A stretch of DNA of 64,000 nucleotides from positions 1-64,000 of the forward strand of contig CACMQL010000005.1 in the NCBI GenBank assembly GCA_902615835.1, written 5' to 3'. Shown here in pieces: positions 54,201 through 62,446 of the stretch. Source of the DNA: an uncultured Verrucomicrobiota bacterium (GTDB lineage Bacteria; Verrucomicrobiota; Verrucomicrobiia; Opitutales; Seribacteraceae). Numbering within the stretch: the first letter of the stretch is position 1; each line of letters starts with the position of its first letter. The translations under genes and the position numbers were made by a program. The notes under the pieces were generated by a model that was not told the origin of the DNA, ran no database searches, and worked only from the letters and a program-made list of their open reading frames with translations.

Positions 54201-54761
54201 CAAACCTGATTTTGCTCTTATTTCTGAGAGGTCTTTTTTTGCCTGATCCAGTTCTTCAATCAGTTTACCAACCAAGGATGCGTCCTTGGGGCCATCTTTT
54301 GAAAGCACCACTTCTCTCTGGATTTTTCTTTCAGCCAATTCTTGGGCCACATTTTCACGATATTTTTCAAGAAGTTTACTGGCCAAAGAGTACTCTTCCT
54401 GAGACATAGCCAACTTCGCCTGTTCGTAATAAATTTTAGTTTCTTCCTTACGAATCTGATTTAAATAAAACTTGTTCTGCTCCGTTTGCTGGATGTTCTG
54501 CAAAGCGGCGATGGCGATCCTCTCTGCTTTGTCAAGTTCCTTCGATGCGACTAATCTTCGAATATTGCCTAGCAGGCTGACCAAATTAGTTTGTGAGTTG
54601 AAGTTGTAAACAGCCTCACCATCTGAAACAGGACTTGGGGGCGGTGACTGCTCAGGAAAGGCAATGGAAACAGATTTTTCCTGGGACCCTTGTTGCCCAA
54701 AAATTTCCACAAAATTGGTGGAAATAACTAATGCAAACGCTAAAACAGAACCATTGGACAT
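51240..54761 (-). CDS. Type II/IV secretion-type secretin (Amuc_1098-like) with long TPR/coiled-coil N-terminal region
   Basis: C-terminal secretin domain 'QVEIETKFLEVQEGALDEITFDW...FQAGILINALKRKQGTDLLSAPRVTVMDGQLATITVAQEFIYPTDY...VGVVLEVTPTIEKYNSINLDLKPKVTEFDGF...TVIIGGLTREEVKTVNDKVPVLGNIPLLGRLFQSSAESYHKRNLLIFVSASIV'. Confidence 0.93.
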   Translation of the reverse strand: MSNGSVLAFALVISTNFVEIFGQQGSQEKSVSIAFPEQSPPPSPVSDGEAVYNFNSQTNLVSLLGNIRRLVASKELDKAERIAIAALQNIQQTEQNKFYLNQIRKEETKIYYEQAKLAMSQEEYSLASKLLEKYRENVAQELAERKIQREVVLSKDGPKDASLVGKLIEELDQAKKDLSEIRAKSGLPDDDAKPDLERLMEEERAKIASTTKEAERLLLRARRNSAQGNYDQAIQQIDEGLSLLPANTATIALVSDLYQAKQQVIWYQMGEAMLKGKVPDVQKLVLDYKEIEESRRKAETETLGEGDEINFDEEMQKAQAKNIEQAMLAEEMLEEATKEIKNKEYAKADGILYKIKNFLEPSTMTWPIILEASLIKNRIHLEKAEDAREIKDWDAAKKHLEEFKTGFYQDRDIQGDTLTFGRPGLKQSRGEKAVEKELERADKMADRIRDDQQDPYRRDITEYTPDWKDRKTELEDYLMRAKVQFINGDLTGATETYRAIETRFSDNLEAKNMLKRISMMRQQESYLGYLKTRQEMLEEIEREWERPKVFDRQIEDVQEARNETSELEDKLSLIKIPEVPFFESPLDEAMQELMLKSKQFDLTEQDPAKKGVQIIVKQPPDDEPFPLVTITLNSMELGKMIQWITEMVSWTYDIRADAVVISKTGGSFKGRPLETEFYEVTQGTINRMTGGGGGGMGGGAADPFAPPPAGGGGGADDTGLKIKAFLEGAGIPFDDSKGHKFVFDGFQMIVTHDRRSLDLIERILAKLDQDSSRQVEIETKFLEVQEGALDEITFDWKYSFDNPVPEVDPTTGMPVLDSRGRPKAVYEKNMGGNTRTLAEAHSPSGIARDITISYPDNPDADRVIPNPTPTLPGKIGIGSGVSPLLDVQKNFNGLSIGGQSILPDFQAGILINALKRKQGTDLLSAPRVTVMDGQLATITVAQEFIYPTDYQPAQAPGAAGGGGGGLGGLGGGVGGGITIQSATPSFDTVAPEDENPGFREVGVVLEVTPTIEKYNSINLDLKPKVTEFDGFVEYGGPSGTIGTGFSTATVLAPSGILMPIFSVRKVQTQVTIFDGATVIIGGLTREEVKTVNDKVPVLGNIPLLGRLFQSSAESYHKRNLLIFVSASIVSRGGSPVRETIQNISPQSIFKDPVILTPTGTIRRNFKDGDGLGE

Positions 54762-54844
54762 TTTCGGATACGAAGGGGCAGAATAATGAATAAATAACTA
54801 AGTATTTCTCTCATGAATGTTCGCATATGGTCAACTTAGAAAAT

Positions 54845-56119
54845 TTATGGTGAAACTAGTTCAATCTCCTCAAACTGATTTGGAATCGAGTTCGCTTTTC
54901 TTAACTTTACTGATTTTCTATTTATATCGAAATCAAGAATTGTGTAATTTCTGCCGTTGTATGTAATCTCTTTACCGGTGTCGGTTTGAGAAAGAGTAAT
55001 TTGATATGGATCTTCCTTGCCTATTTTAAAGTATAGTTCCACCTCGAACTGACCTAAAAATACATTTTCCATAATGCTATTTATTTCAAAGGGTTTTAAG
55101 CCCAAGGCATGATCCTCAATGAGAGCCCTGCCCACTGGTTTTACTCCGCCATTTTTCTGAGTCACATTTTGTACCGTAAAATATTTGAGTGATAGCAACT
55201 TTTCTGAGCTATTGTTATCTACTTCTGTCAATGACGGTCTTCCGGGCTTTGGGTCTTCGATTAACTTGTATGATTTATTAACCTCCAATCTGTTCCTTAT
55301 CGGGCGACCAAACTCTTCAGTTAATTTACTATCTTCAATGTAGGGAGAGTTTCCAATCCAGCTGGTTAGCCTGAACCGATAAGGCTTTTCTGAAAAGCTT
55401 ATGATTGAAGCTCCAAAAGGCTCTTTTTCTTCCTCTTCGATTGGGGCTTCTGGTAATGTTGTGGTTAGTTCATTGTCTATTAAATATATAAGTGGAGGAG
55501 TAAAAAGCTCGTAAACCGTATTATTTCTATCGGATGAAATTTTCTTCCAATCTGGTCTTTTCCTGCTTTTTGATGAAAAATTTTTATCTGTTATTCTTTG
55601 ATAAAAATGGGGTTGCTTTGTCCGTAATATGGTTAGATCGGCATTATCATCTAAAACATAAATTGGTGCTCCGATAATTTTTTTTATTGTACGCATCTGC
55701 ACGGGAGCAACCCGACCATCAATGTCGAGTAAGAGTGGTGTAGTGGAATTACTCCAATTTTGTGAAATTACGACACCCTCTTTAGGTTTAATTTTACCAT
55801 TTAAAATTTTCCCGTCTTTTAATTGAATTGTAACTTCAGCCTTTCGCTTAAAAATTAACTTGGATATCTCAATTCTACTAAAATTTTCTTCAGATGTTTT
55901 ATAGAATATAAAATTACCGGGCATCAGATTATTTTTTAATTTCGTCTCCAGGACGACCCCGTTTGAGGATCTTGCCCAAGCGGATTCGCTTTCCTTAGGG
56001 TTATGTTCGACACCGAAATCCGTAACTTGAGTTAATTGAAAGCCAAAAACCACACCAAGTACAAGAAGTGCAGTTAACAATAATAACTTATCGTAATGTT
56101 TAGCGAACACCTGCTTCAT
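54845..56119 (-). CDS. Membrane-anchored protein of pilus-like cluster (Amuc_1099-like by position)
   Basis: 424 aa, N-terminal TM 'KLLLLTALLVLGVVFGFQL'; lies between the Amuc_1100-like gene and the secretin, overlapping the former by 20 nt. Confidence 0.6.
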   Translation of the reverse strand: MKQVFAKHYDKLLLLTALLVLGVVFGFQLTQVTDFGVEHNPKESESAWARSSNGVVLETKLKNNLMPGNFIFYKTSEENFSRIEISKLIFKRKAEVTIQLKDGKILNGKIKPKEGVVISQNWSNSTTPLLLDIDGRVAPVQMRTIKKIIGAPIYVLDDNADLTILRTKQPHFYQRITDKNFSSKSRKRPDWKKISSDRNNTVYELFTPPLIYLIDNELTTTLPEAPIEEEEKEPFGASIISFSEKPYRFRLTSWIGNSPYIEDSKLTEEFGRPIRNRLEVNKSYKLIEDPKPGRPSLTEVDNNSSEKLLSLKYFTVQNVTQKNGGVKPVGRALIEDHALGLKPFEINSIMENVFLGQFEVELYFKIGKEDPYQITLSQTDTGKEITYNGRNYTILDFDINRKSVKLRKANSIPNQFEEIELVSP

Positions 56120-57230
56120 TTAAAATTATCTGTGCTTCCTTTAACAAATTTTGATGACCTGACTTCTCCAGCCAATCATACAAAACTTCAGGATGAGGAT
56201 CTTCGTGCTTTGCAAGAAGAGAAATAATATCTGTTAGGTCTCGTTTTGATTCAAGAATGTATTCGAGTACCAAATCGATGCGTGAATCAACTTTGCTGAC
56301 AATGGGCACGAATTTATTTTCAGGTTTAACATTGGTGGCAAAAGGGTCGGGGGAAAAAGTAGATTGGTCGAAATTGTTGGACTGGTTTTCCTCCGCTGGA
56401 TAAATAAGTATTTCGCGCAATAAGAAAGGGGGACGTAATTTGTTTAATAGTTTTCTTAAGGGAATTGTCTGAGTTTTTAGACTGATTTTAAAAGCATAAC
56501 TTTCAATTTCTTTAAGATTCCGAAGAAGAAGGGGAGATATTCCAGAAAGATCCAAAGCATCTGAACCAATATTAGCCTTATCAACTTCACCTACAATTTC
56601 TCTTTTAATTGATATAATATCAATTGAATGGTTTGCATCAGTACAAACGGACAAATGATCAATCAACTCGTTAATTATTTCCGATTGTGTCCCAAGTTTT
56701 CTTGCTTCGGTAACTGAGAAACTAGGCCAAATACCATCATAGGAAGTGAACGAAAATCCAAATGTTTCATCAGGATTTTCCTGTTTTTCAGATTGAAAAA
56801 TACTGGAGGATGGAGAAGCAGCTGTGGATGAAGGAAGTGTGATAAATGAGTCTCTACACTTTTTTCTCAACCTGGAAAAAAGCCTGGTTATAGCAGCATT
56901 TACGGATTCTGCAGATTTTGTCATCCATTTCTTACTGACATTCTCCTTCTCATTTACTAAATAATTGGCAAAATTAGACAGATCTTTCTCTGTAGATGAT
57001 AAATGAGTTAAGTCAGATTTTATTATATCATAATCTGAAGGAACATATGCGTAGTCAGTTTTATCAGCATTCAAATCCTGTATATCGTTTTCTACTTGAT
57101 CTATCTTTTTTAGTAGTTCTTCCGTCCGAGATGAAAATTGTAAAGAGAAATAGATTAAAACAAAAAAGGAGATTATCGCAATTATTGTAGTGACAAGAAA
57201 TAAAGAATTCTGCTTTGCAAAAGATTTCAT
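56100..57230 (-). CDS. PilN/PilO-like membrane protein, Amuc_1100-like
   Basis: N-terminal TM + coiled coil ('LFLVTTIIAIISFFVLIYFSL...RTEELLKKIDQVENDI'), middle 'WPSFSVTEARKLGTQSEIINELIDHLSVC', C-terminal 'YAFKISLKTQTIPLRKLLNKLRPPFLLREILIYP'; same architecture and position as Amuc_1100 (from memory). Confidence 0.7.
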   Translation of the reverse strand: MKSFAKQNSLFLVTTIIAIISFFVLIYFSLQFSSRTEELLKKIDQVENDIQDLNADKTDYAYVPSDYDIIKSDLTHLSSTEKDLSNFANYLVNEKENVSKKWMTKSAESVNAAITRLFSRLRKKCRDSFITLPSSTAASPSSSIFQSEKQENPDETFGFSFTSYDGIWPSFSVTEARKLGTQSEIINELIDHLSVCTDANHSIDIISIKREIVGEVDKANIGSDALDLSGISPLLLRNLKEIESYAFKISLKTQTIPLRKLLNKLRPPFLLREILIYPAEENQSNNFDQSTFSPDPFATNVKPENKFVPIVSKVDSRIDLVLEYILESKRDLTDIISLLAKHEDPHPEVLYDWLEKSGHQNLLKEAQIILNEAGVR

Positions 57231-58981
57231 TTTAAGTCCAAGACTATTTCGTATTCATAATGAGAAAAAAACCGATTAAATAAGTCTCCTTTTCCTTCGA
57301 TTGAAAATGTTTTTCTTTGAATTTTACTCAAAAGGGGAATTTCACTGAAATAAGCCGTAAGTTTTTCCTTCTTTGTACGGTCTAATTCAATCAATTGATC
57401 TCTTATTTCATCTTGCTTTGTCTCTTTATTTAGGCGAACCAAGTACCTTCCAGACAGAGTTAGAATAAAGTTTTCATTCTCTCCTTCCTTGCTTATCCCA
57501 TATGGCTTATTAAGTGGTTTTGCCAGTGAAAATGAATCTAGCCAAATATCTCCAATCTCTTCATTCGTGATTATGCCTTGAATATAATTAATTACATCTT
57601 GAATGACCCAGCATCCCTCAATCTTTCCTTTTAGTGGGGCTTGTGATGTTTGTATTTCTGAAATAAAGTTCTGTGTAAATAACAACTCACTATGAAGGAG
57701 TTTTTGCTCCGCAATTTCTTCTTCTAGAATTGATAATTTATTGCTTATCTTATCCTCATATTTACGCAGCTCCGCTTGATAATTGTGGTTTTTTATAATT
57801 GAAGGCAAAGGAATAAGACTAATTATAAACAAGGCGAAGGAAATAAAAGGAAGCTTTTGTTTCAAACCCAATGATTTAATTTTGGACTCAGGTAGTAAAT
57901 TAATGGTGGACGAAGAGCCACCCGCATCAGTTGGATTTTCATTAAATATAGTTCTTGCTAAACCTACTGCTTCGCTAGTCATAAATGGGAGTAAAGGCTT
58001 AATTTTATCCTTAATTTCACTTCCTACGGTAACGCTGCTTAGTGGATCAAAATACTCCACTTGTAATTGTTGACTTTCAATTAAATATTGGGCGAGGTTG
58101 GGCAATAAGGCTCCCCTCCCAGTAAGGAAAATTTTCTGGGGAGACTTTCCTTTTTTAAGTCGCTTATATGTAACAATCGATCGTGTTATTTCTTGACTCG
58201 CACGTGCTAAAAACTGATTACTGGCATTCTGTATCACCTCGATCGAAGGATCATCTTCTGCCAGGAGGATTTCCTGTGAAAAATAACCTTTTTTAAGATT
58301 TTCCGCCTTTTCAAAGGTTATACCCAATGCATCAGAGATATTTTGAGAAAGGGCGTTTCCCCCGATAGTGATTGTCCGGATAAGAAAACCGGTTGGGTTG
58401 ATGAATAATAGGGTGGTCGATTTTGCACCGATATTGATGGTCAAAACTTCAGATCGGTCGTCTGCATCTCCCAACAAACCCCTGATCGCACTGTAATCCA
58501 AAACTTGGGCAGGTGTAATTTGCCTGGGAATAAGTCCGAGATTTAGCATTTTTTCCGAAAAATTTTCTGCCATTTCTGGCTTCACGGCAAAGGCAAGCAC
58601 TTCTTCCTCCACGCCGTCATCATCTATAATCTGATAATCCCATATGAGTTCCGACAAGGGGAAAGGCATTTTTTGAGATAGCTCAAAAGCGACAATTTTT
58701 CGTTGTTTTTCCTCATCAACATGAGGTACTCGAATGGTTTTTGTGAGCAACAGGTTACCTGGAAAAATAAACCTGACTTCTCCCTTAAGAGACATTTTTT
58801 CAGATAGTTTCTCCAACCCAGTAACCAACGAATCTAGCCATGCATCCTCCTTGGTTAAATCATGATATAGGGTTTCAAGACCTGATGATTTAAGTAGCAA
58901 CCCTTCCGGGGTTGAGACAAAAATATTTGCGGAAACATGAGAGTTTCCGCAATTGACTATAATTTCGTCCGCTTGTGCCAC
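57227..58981 (-). CDS. PilM-like actin-fold ATPase fused to a PilN-like membrane segment (Amuc_1101-like)
   Basis: 'EIIVNCGNSHVSANIF', 'RKIVAFELSQKMPFPLSELIWDYQII', 'VLTINIGAKSTTLLFINPTGFLIRTITIGGNALSQNISDALGITFEKAENLK', 'KIFLTGRGALLPNLAQYL'; C-terminal TM 'LPFISFALFIISLIPLPSI' and periplasmic part. Confidence 0.85.
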   Translation of the reverse strand: MAQADEIIVNCGNSHVSANIFVSTPEGLLLKSSGLETLYHDLTKEDAWLDSLVTGLEKLSEKMSLKGEVRFIFPGNLLLTKTIRVPHVDEEKQRKIVAFELSQKMPFPLSELIWDYQIIDDDGVEEEVLAFAVKPEMAENFSEKMLNLGLIPRQITPAQVLDYSAIRGLLGDADDRSEVLTINIGAKSTTLLFINPTGFLIRTITIGGNALSQNISDALGITFEKAENLKKGYFSQEILLAEDDPSIEVIQNASNQFLARASQEITRSIVTYKRLKKGKSPQKIFLTGRGALLPNLAQYLIESQQLQVEYFDPLSSVTVGSEIKDKIKPLLPFMTSEAVGLARTIFNENPTDAGGSSSTINLLPESKIKSLGLKQKLPFISFALFIISLIPLPSIIKNHNYQAELRKYEDKISNKLSILEEEIAEQKLLHSELLFTQNFISEIQTSQAPLKGKIEGCWVIQDVINYIQGIITNEEIGDIWLDSFSLAKPLNKPYGISKEGENENFILTLSGRYLVRLNKETKQDEIRDQLIELDRTKKEKLTAYFSEIPLLSKIQRKTFSIEGKGDLFNRFFSHYEYEIVLDLK

Positions 58982-59017
58982 TAAAATTTACAAATAGTCG
59001 TACTGTCTTTGTAAGAT

Positions 59018-59758
59018 TTAATTTCCTGAAGTGGCGGGCAACAGGTAGGCACCTTTCTGAAAATAAGATGGGAATATATGGTGAGCTGGCACCAAGACTC
59101 CACTATTTCCAGAGCTCTTTTCCTCTGCCTGTTGTTTAAATTTGAGCAAGGTTACTTCATCGCGATATTTGTCAAATACTATCGAATTTGATAATTCCAC
59201 AGGAACACCTTCTAAGTGTATTTCTATGGCATAGCCAACGGGGGTTATGTAGCCTGATCCAAACTCATCTTTCTCCGCTACAGCCGCAGGGAACATAAAA
59301 TTTGCATACTTAGTATTCCTGTCTACCTTTATTGTCTTAAACTCTACTTCTGCCCGATAATACTGATAGAACTGCGAGTCCATCAACTGACTTGACCTAA
59401 GGACCTTCTTTTTAAATCCATTACTAAAACATATGTATAGCCTTATTTTCACATCTTCGACAAATTCCGGGTTGAAAGCCTCCTCAATCGTAGTAGGTCT
59501 ATTCCCCTTGAGATTTTCAATCCTTGGATGAGTGATGATATTAAATGGTACTGATATCTTTAACCAGCTATCTGTCTCGGATGTAATCGTAACTTTATTG
59601 GCAATCTTTGCATATTGATCACTTTGTGCATGGAGGCCTACAAAAACGAATTTTAAAAGTAGGCACAGGATTGTAAGAAATGCTATGTTGCTCATTTGGA
59701 TTTCGGGGTTATGGGTTTTGTAATTCTTATCCTTTCTAAACTTGCTACCGAATAACAA
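59018..59758 (-). CDS. Small exported protein at head of pilus-like operon (Amuc_1102-like by position); start probably ATG at 59695
   Basis: Internal Met 22 begins a signal peptide 'MSNIAFLTILCLLLKFVFVGLHAQS', leaving a ~75 bp divergent promoter region before the NUDIX gene. Confidence 0.6.
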   Translation of the reverse strand: MLFGSKFRKDKNYKTHNPEIQMSNIAFLTILCLLLKFVFVGLHAQSDQYAKIANKVTITSETDSWLKISVPFNIITHPRIENLKGNRPTTIEEAFNPEFVEDVKIRLYICFSNGFKKKVLRSSQLMDSQFYQYYRAEVEFKTIKVDRNTKYANFMFPAAVAEKDEFGSGYITPVGYAIEIHLEGVPVELSNSIVFDKYRDEVTLLKFKQQAEEKSSGNSGVLVPAHHIFPSYFQKGAYLLPATSGN

Positions 59759-59769
59759 GCAAAATCGCC

Positions 59770-60276
59770 ATGTCTTTCAAGATATCCTGTTTACTTTTTG
59801 TTAGGGACCTGGATTCCAGGCTGCTACTTATGCAAAGAAATAAATCCCCGAACAAAGGTCTTTGGAGTCCCCCTGGCGGCAAGCTTGAAATGATATCCGG
59901 AGAATCCCCCTTTGAATGTGCAAGGCGAGAGGCCTATGAGGAATTGAAGTTAAATCTGAATGACCATGATCTTCATATGTTTGGCTATGTTTCGGAAAAA
60001 AACTATGAAGGGAAAAATCATTGGTTGATGTTTCTATTCGAGATTTTTCCTCGTTTGACCGAATTACCGGAAGAAATTGATGAGGGCCAATTTAAATTCT
60101 TCATTCGAGATGAAATTAATAGCCTTGAAATCCCTTCCATGGATCATGAACTGATCTGGCCTTTTTATGATAAGCGATTGGAAGGATTTTGGGGCATCCG
60201 GGCTAATTTTGACAAAAGATGTACTAAGATTAAGATTGAAGCTGACCCCAATTCAACGAATAATAGAAATTTCTAA
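59770..60276 (+). CDS. NUDIX hydrolase
   Basis: Nudix box-like 'GGKLEMISGESPFECARREAYEELKL' (GX5EX7REUXEEXGU-type). Confidence 0.9.
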   Translation: MSFKISCLLFVRDLDSRLLLMQRNKSPNKGLWSPPGGKLEMISGESPFECARREAYEELKLNLNDHDLHMFGYVSEKNYEGKNHWLMFLFEIFPRLTELPEEIDEGQFKFFIRDEINSLEIPSMDHELIWPFYDKRLEGFWGIRANFDKRCTKIKIEADPNSTNNRNF

Positions 60277-61451
60277 TGGAAGGACTTCACCACGATACAA
60301 ACCTGGAACCCACAACGGCCATTCCTGATGCTAAGCTTGATGGAAAAGAAGATAATATCATTGATGAGCAAGAGTCAGACTTAATTCCTACTGACAAAGA
60401 TGTGGATTTTGCATTGCTCCCTGTGAACCAAGACTTATCTGATAATGACAAAATTGATTTATATGACCAAATGGTCCGAATCCGCAGGTTTGAGGAGAGG
60501 TCCTTGCGAGCTTACCAACAAGGCAAGATAGGTGGCTTTCTTCATCTCTACATTGGACAAGAGGCTGTTGCTGTTGGGTCTGTATCTGTCTTAGGCAAAG
60601 ATGATCATGTTATTACAGCCTATCGGGACCATGGCCATGCCATAGCCGTGGGCATGAACATGGATGAATGTATGGCCGAACTATATGGAAAAAAAACTGG
60701 TTGCTCCAAAGGAAAAGGAGGCTCGATGCATTTTTTCGCTCCCGATAAAAATTTTTGGGGAGGGCATGGAATCGTAGGTGGTCAGACTCCTTTAGGTCTC
60801 GGTATTGCCTATGCTCTGAAGAATTTTAACAAGCAGGGTTCTTGTCTCTGCTTTATGGGAGACGGAGCAACCAACCAAGGTCCATTTTACGAATCCCTGA
60901 ATCTGGCGGCTCTCTGGGAATTGCCTGTCATCTATATTATCGAAAACAACGGATATTCCATGGGAACCGCGGAAGGAAGACACTCTGCTGGAGATCCTCT
61001 TGCCCGCAGGGGTGAATCCTTCGATATTTCGTGGAAGGTTGCTCATGGTCACGATTTATACGAAGTAAGAAGTGTAGTACAAGAAGCCGTTGAAAGAGCA
61101 CACCAAGAATGCAAGCCAACCGTTTTAGAAATAATAACTTACCGCTATCGAGGACATTCCGTTGCTGATCCTGACCAAACTTATCGAACCAAAGAAGAGA
61201 TCGAGGAGTATAAGACAAATAAAGACCCTCTTAATTTATTTAAGAGAAAACTGATTGAAGAAAATGTGTTATCAGAAGAACGGGCCTTGGAAATAGACAA
61301 GTCGGCGAAAGATGAGGCAAACGCCTCTGCTGAGTTTGCATCTGAAAGTCCATTTCCCGATGCAGATGAATTAATGGATGATATTTATTGGGAAACTGAT
61401 AACCCAGAAAAAAGATCTTCTGAAGGTAGAATTTTCTTCGAGGTACCGTAA
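60276..61451 (+). CDS. pdhA: Pyruvate dehydrogenase E1 component, alpha subunit
   Basis: 'MVRIRRFEERSLRAYQQGKIGGFLHLYIGQEAVAVG', TPP motif 'GDGATNQGPFYESLNLAALWELPVIYIIENNGYSMGT', 'YRYRGHSVADPDQTYRTKEE'. TAATG overlap with NUDIX gene. Confidence 0.95.
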   Translation: MEGLHHDTNLEPTTAIPDAKLDGKEDNIIDEQESDLIPTDKDVDFALLPVNQDLSDNDKIDLYDQMVRIRRFEERSLRAYQQGKIGGFLHLYIGQEAVAVGSVSVLGKDDHVITAYRDHGHAIAVGMNMDECMAELYGKKTGCSKGKGGSMHFFAPDKNFWGGHGIVGGQTPLGLGIAYALKNFNKQGSCLCFMGDGATNQGPFYESLNLAALWELPVIYIIENNGYSMGTAEGRHSAGDPLARRGESFDISWKVAHGHDLYEVRSVVQEAVERAHQECKPTVLEIITYRYRGHSVADPDQTYRTKEEIEEYKTNKDPLNLFKRKLIEENVLSEERALEIDKSAKDEANASAEFASESPFPDADELMDDIYWETDNPEKRSSEGRIFFEVP

Positions 61452-61460
61452 TTTCATATT

Positions 61461-62438
61461 ATGTCAATTATTTCATACAGAGATGCATTGAACCAAGGTC
61501 TTGCTGAAGAACTTCAACGAGATTCTAATGTAGTTCTTATGGGTGAAGAGGTTGCACAGTTCAAAGGTTCCTACAAGGTATCGGAGGGATTGTTGGAAAA
61601 GTTTGGACCATCAAGAATAATAGACACCCCAATAAGTGAAGCTGCTTTTTCAGGGCTTGCCGTAGGTGCTTCCATGATGGGCATGAGACCAGTCGTTGAG
61701 TTTATGTTTTGGAGCTTCTGCTATGTGGCATTTGATCAAATTTTTAACAATGCTGCCAATGTCAGATATATGTCAGGAGGTTTAATCAATGTTCCAGTGG
61801 TTTTCCGGGGACCTGCAAATGGTGGTACGAATGTTGGAGCTACCCATTCACATACGCCAGAAAATTTTGCCGCCAACACCCCTGGCATGAAAGTCGTGTG
61901 CCCCGCTACTCCTGCTGACGCCAAGGGCCTTATAAAATCTTCTATTCGTGATAATGATCCCGTTTGTTTTATGGAAAATACCATTCTTTACAACCTTAAG
62001 GATGAAGTTCCTGAAGGGGAAGACTTCATCATTCCTCTTGGAAAGGCGAAGATTGTTACCGAAGGAAATGACATTTCTATTATTGCTCATGGAAAAGCTG
62101 TTCATACTGCTATCGAAGTAGCGGAAGAACTTTCTGACAAACACAATGTATCGGCAGAAATTTTGGATCTAAGATCCATTCGACCGCTGGATCAAGAAGC
62201 CATTATTGCCTCTGTTAAGAAAACGAACCGGGCTCTCTTAGTTGAAGAAAATAAACCTTTTTGCGGAGTGGATGCTCAAATATGTTTTCTAATCCAAGAT
62301 CAGGCGTTCGATTATCTTGATGCTCCTATCGCTAGGGTTTCTGCTGTTGATGCTCCTCAAGCCTACAGCAAGTCATTAGAAAGTGTACAATTGCCAGGTA
62401 GGGAAAAAGTCTTAAAGGCTGCTCTGAACATACTTTAG
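61461..62438 (+). CDS. pdhB: Pyruvate dehydrogenase E1 component, beta subunit
   Basis: 'LMGEEVAQFKGSYKVSEGLLEKFGPSRIIDTPISEAAFSGLAVGASMMGMRPVVEFMFWSF', 'ILDLRSIRPLDQEAI'. Confidence 0.95.
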   Translation: MSIISYRDALNQGLAEELQRDSNVVLMGEEVAQFKGSYKVSEGLLEKFGPSRIIDTPISEAAFSGLAVGASMMGMRPVVEFMFWSFCYVAFDQIFNNAANVRYMSGGLINVPVVFRGPANGGTNVGATHSHTPENFAANTPGMKVVCPATPADAKGLIKSSIRDNDPVCFMENTILYNLKDEVPEGEDFIIPLGKAKIVTEGNDISIIAHGKAVHTAIEVAEELSDKHNVSAEILDLRSIRPLDQEAIIASVKKTNRALLVEENKPFCGVDAQICFLIQDQAFDYLDAPIARVSAVDAPQAYSKSLESVQLPGREKVLKAALNIL

Positions 62439-62446
62439 GTTAAATC

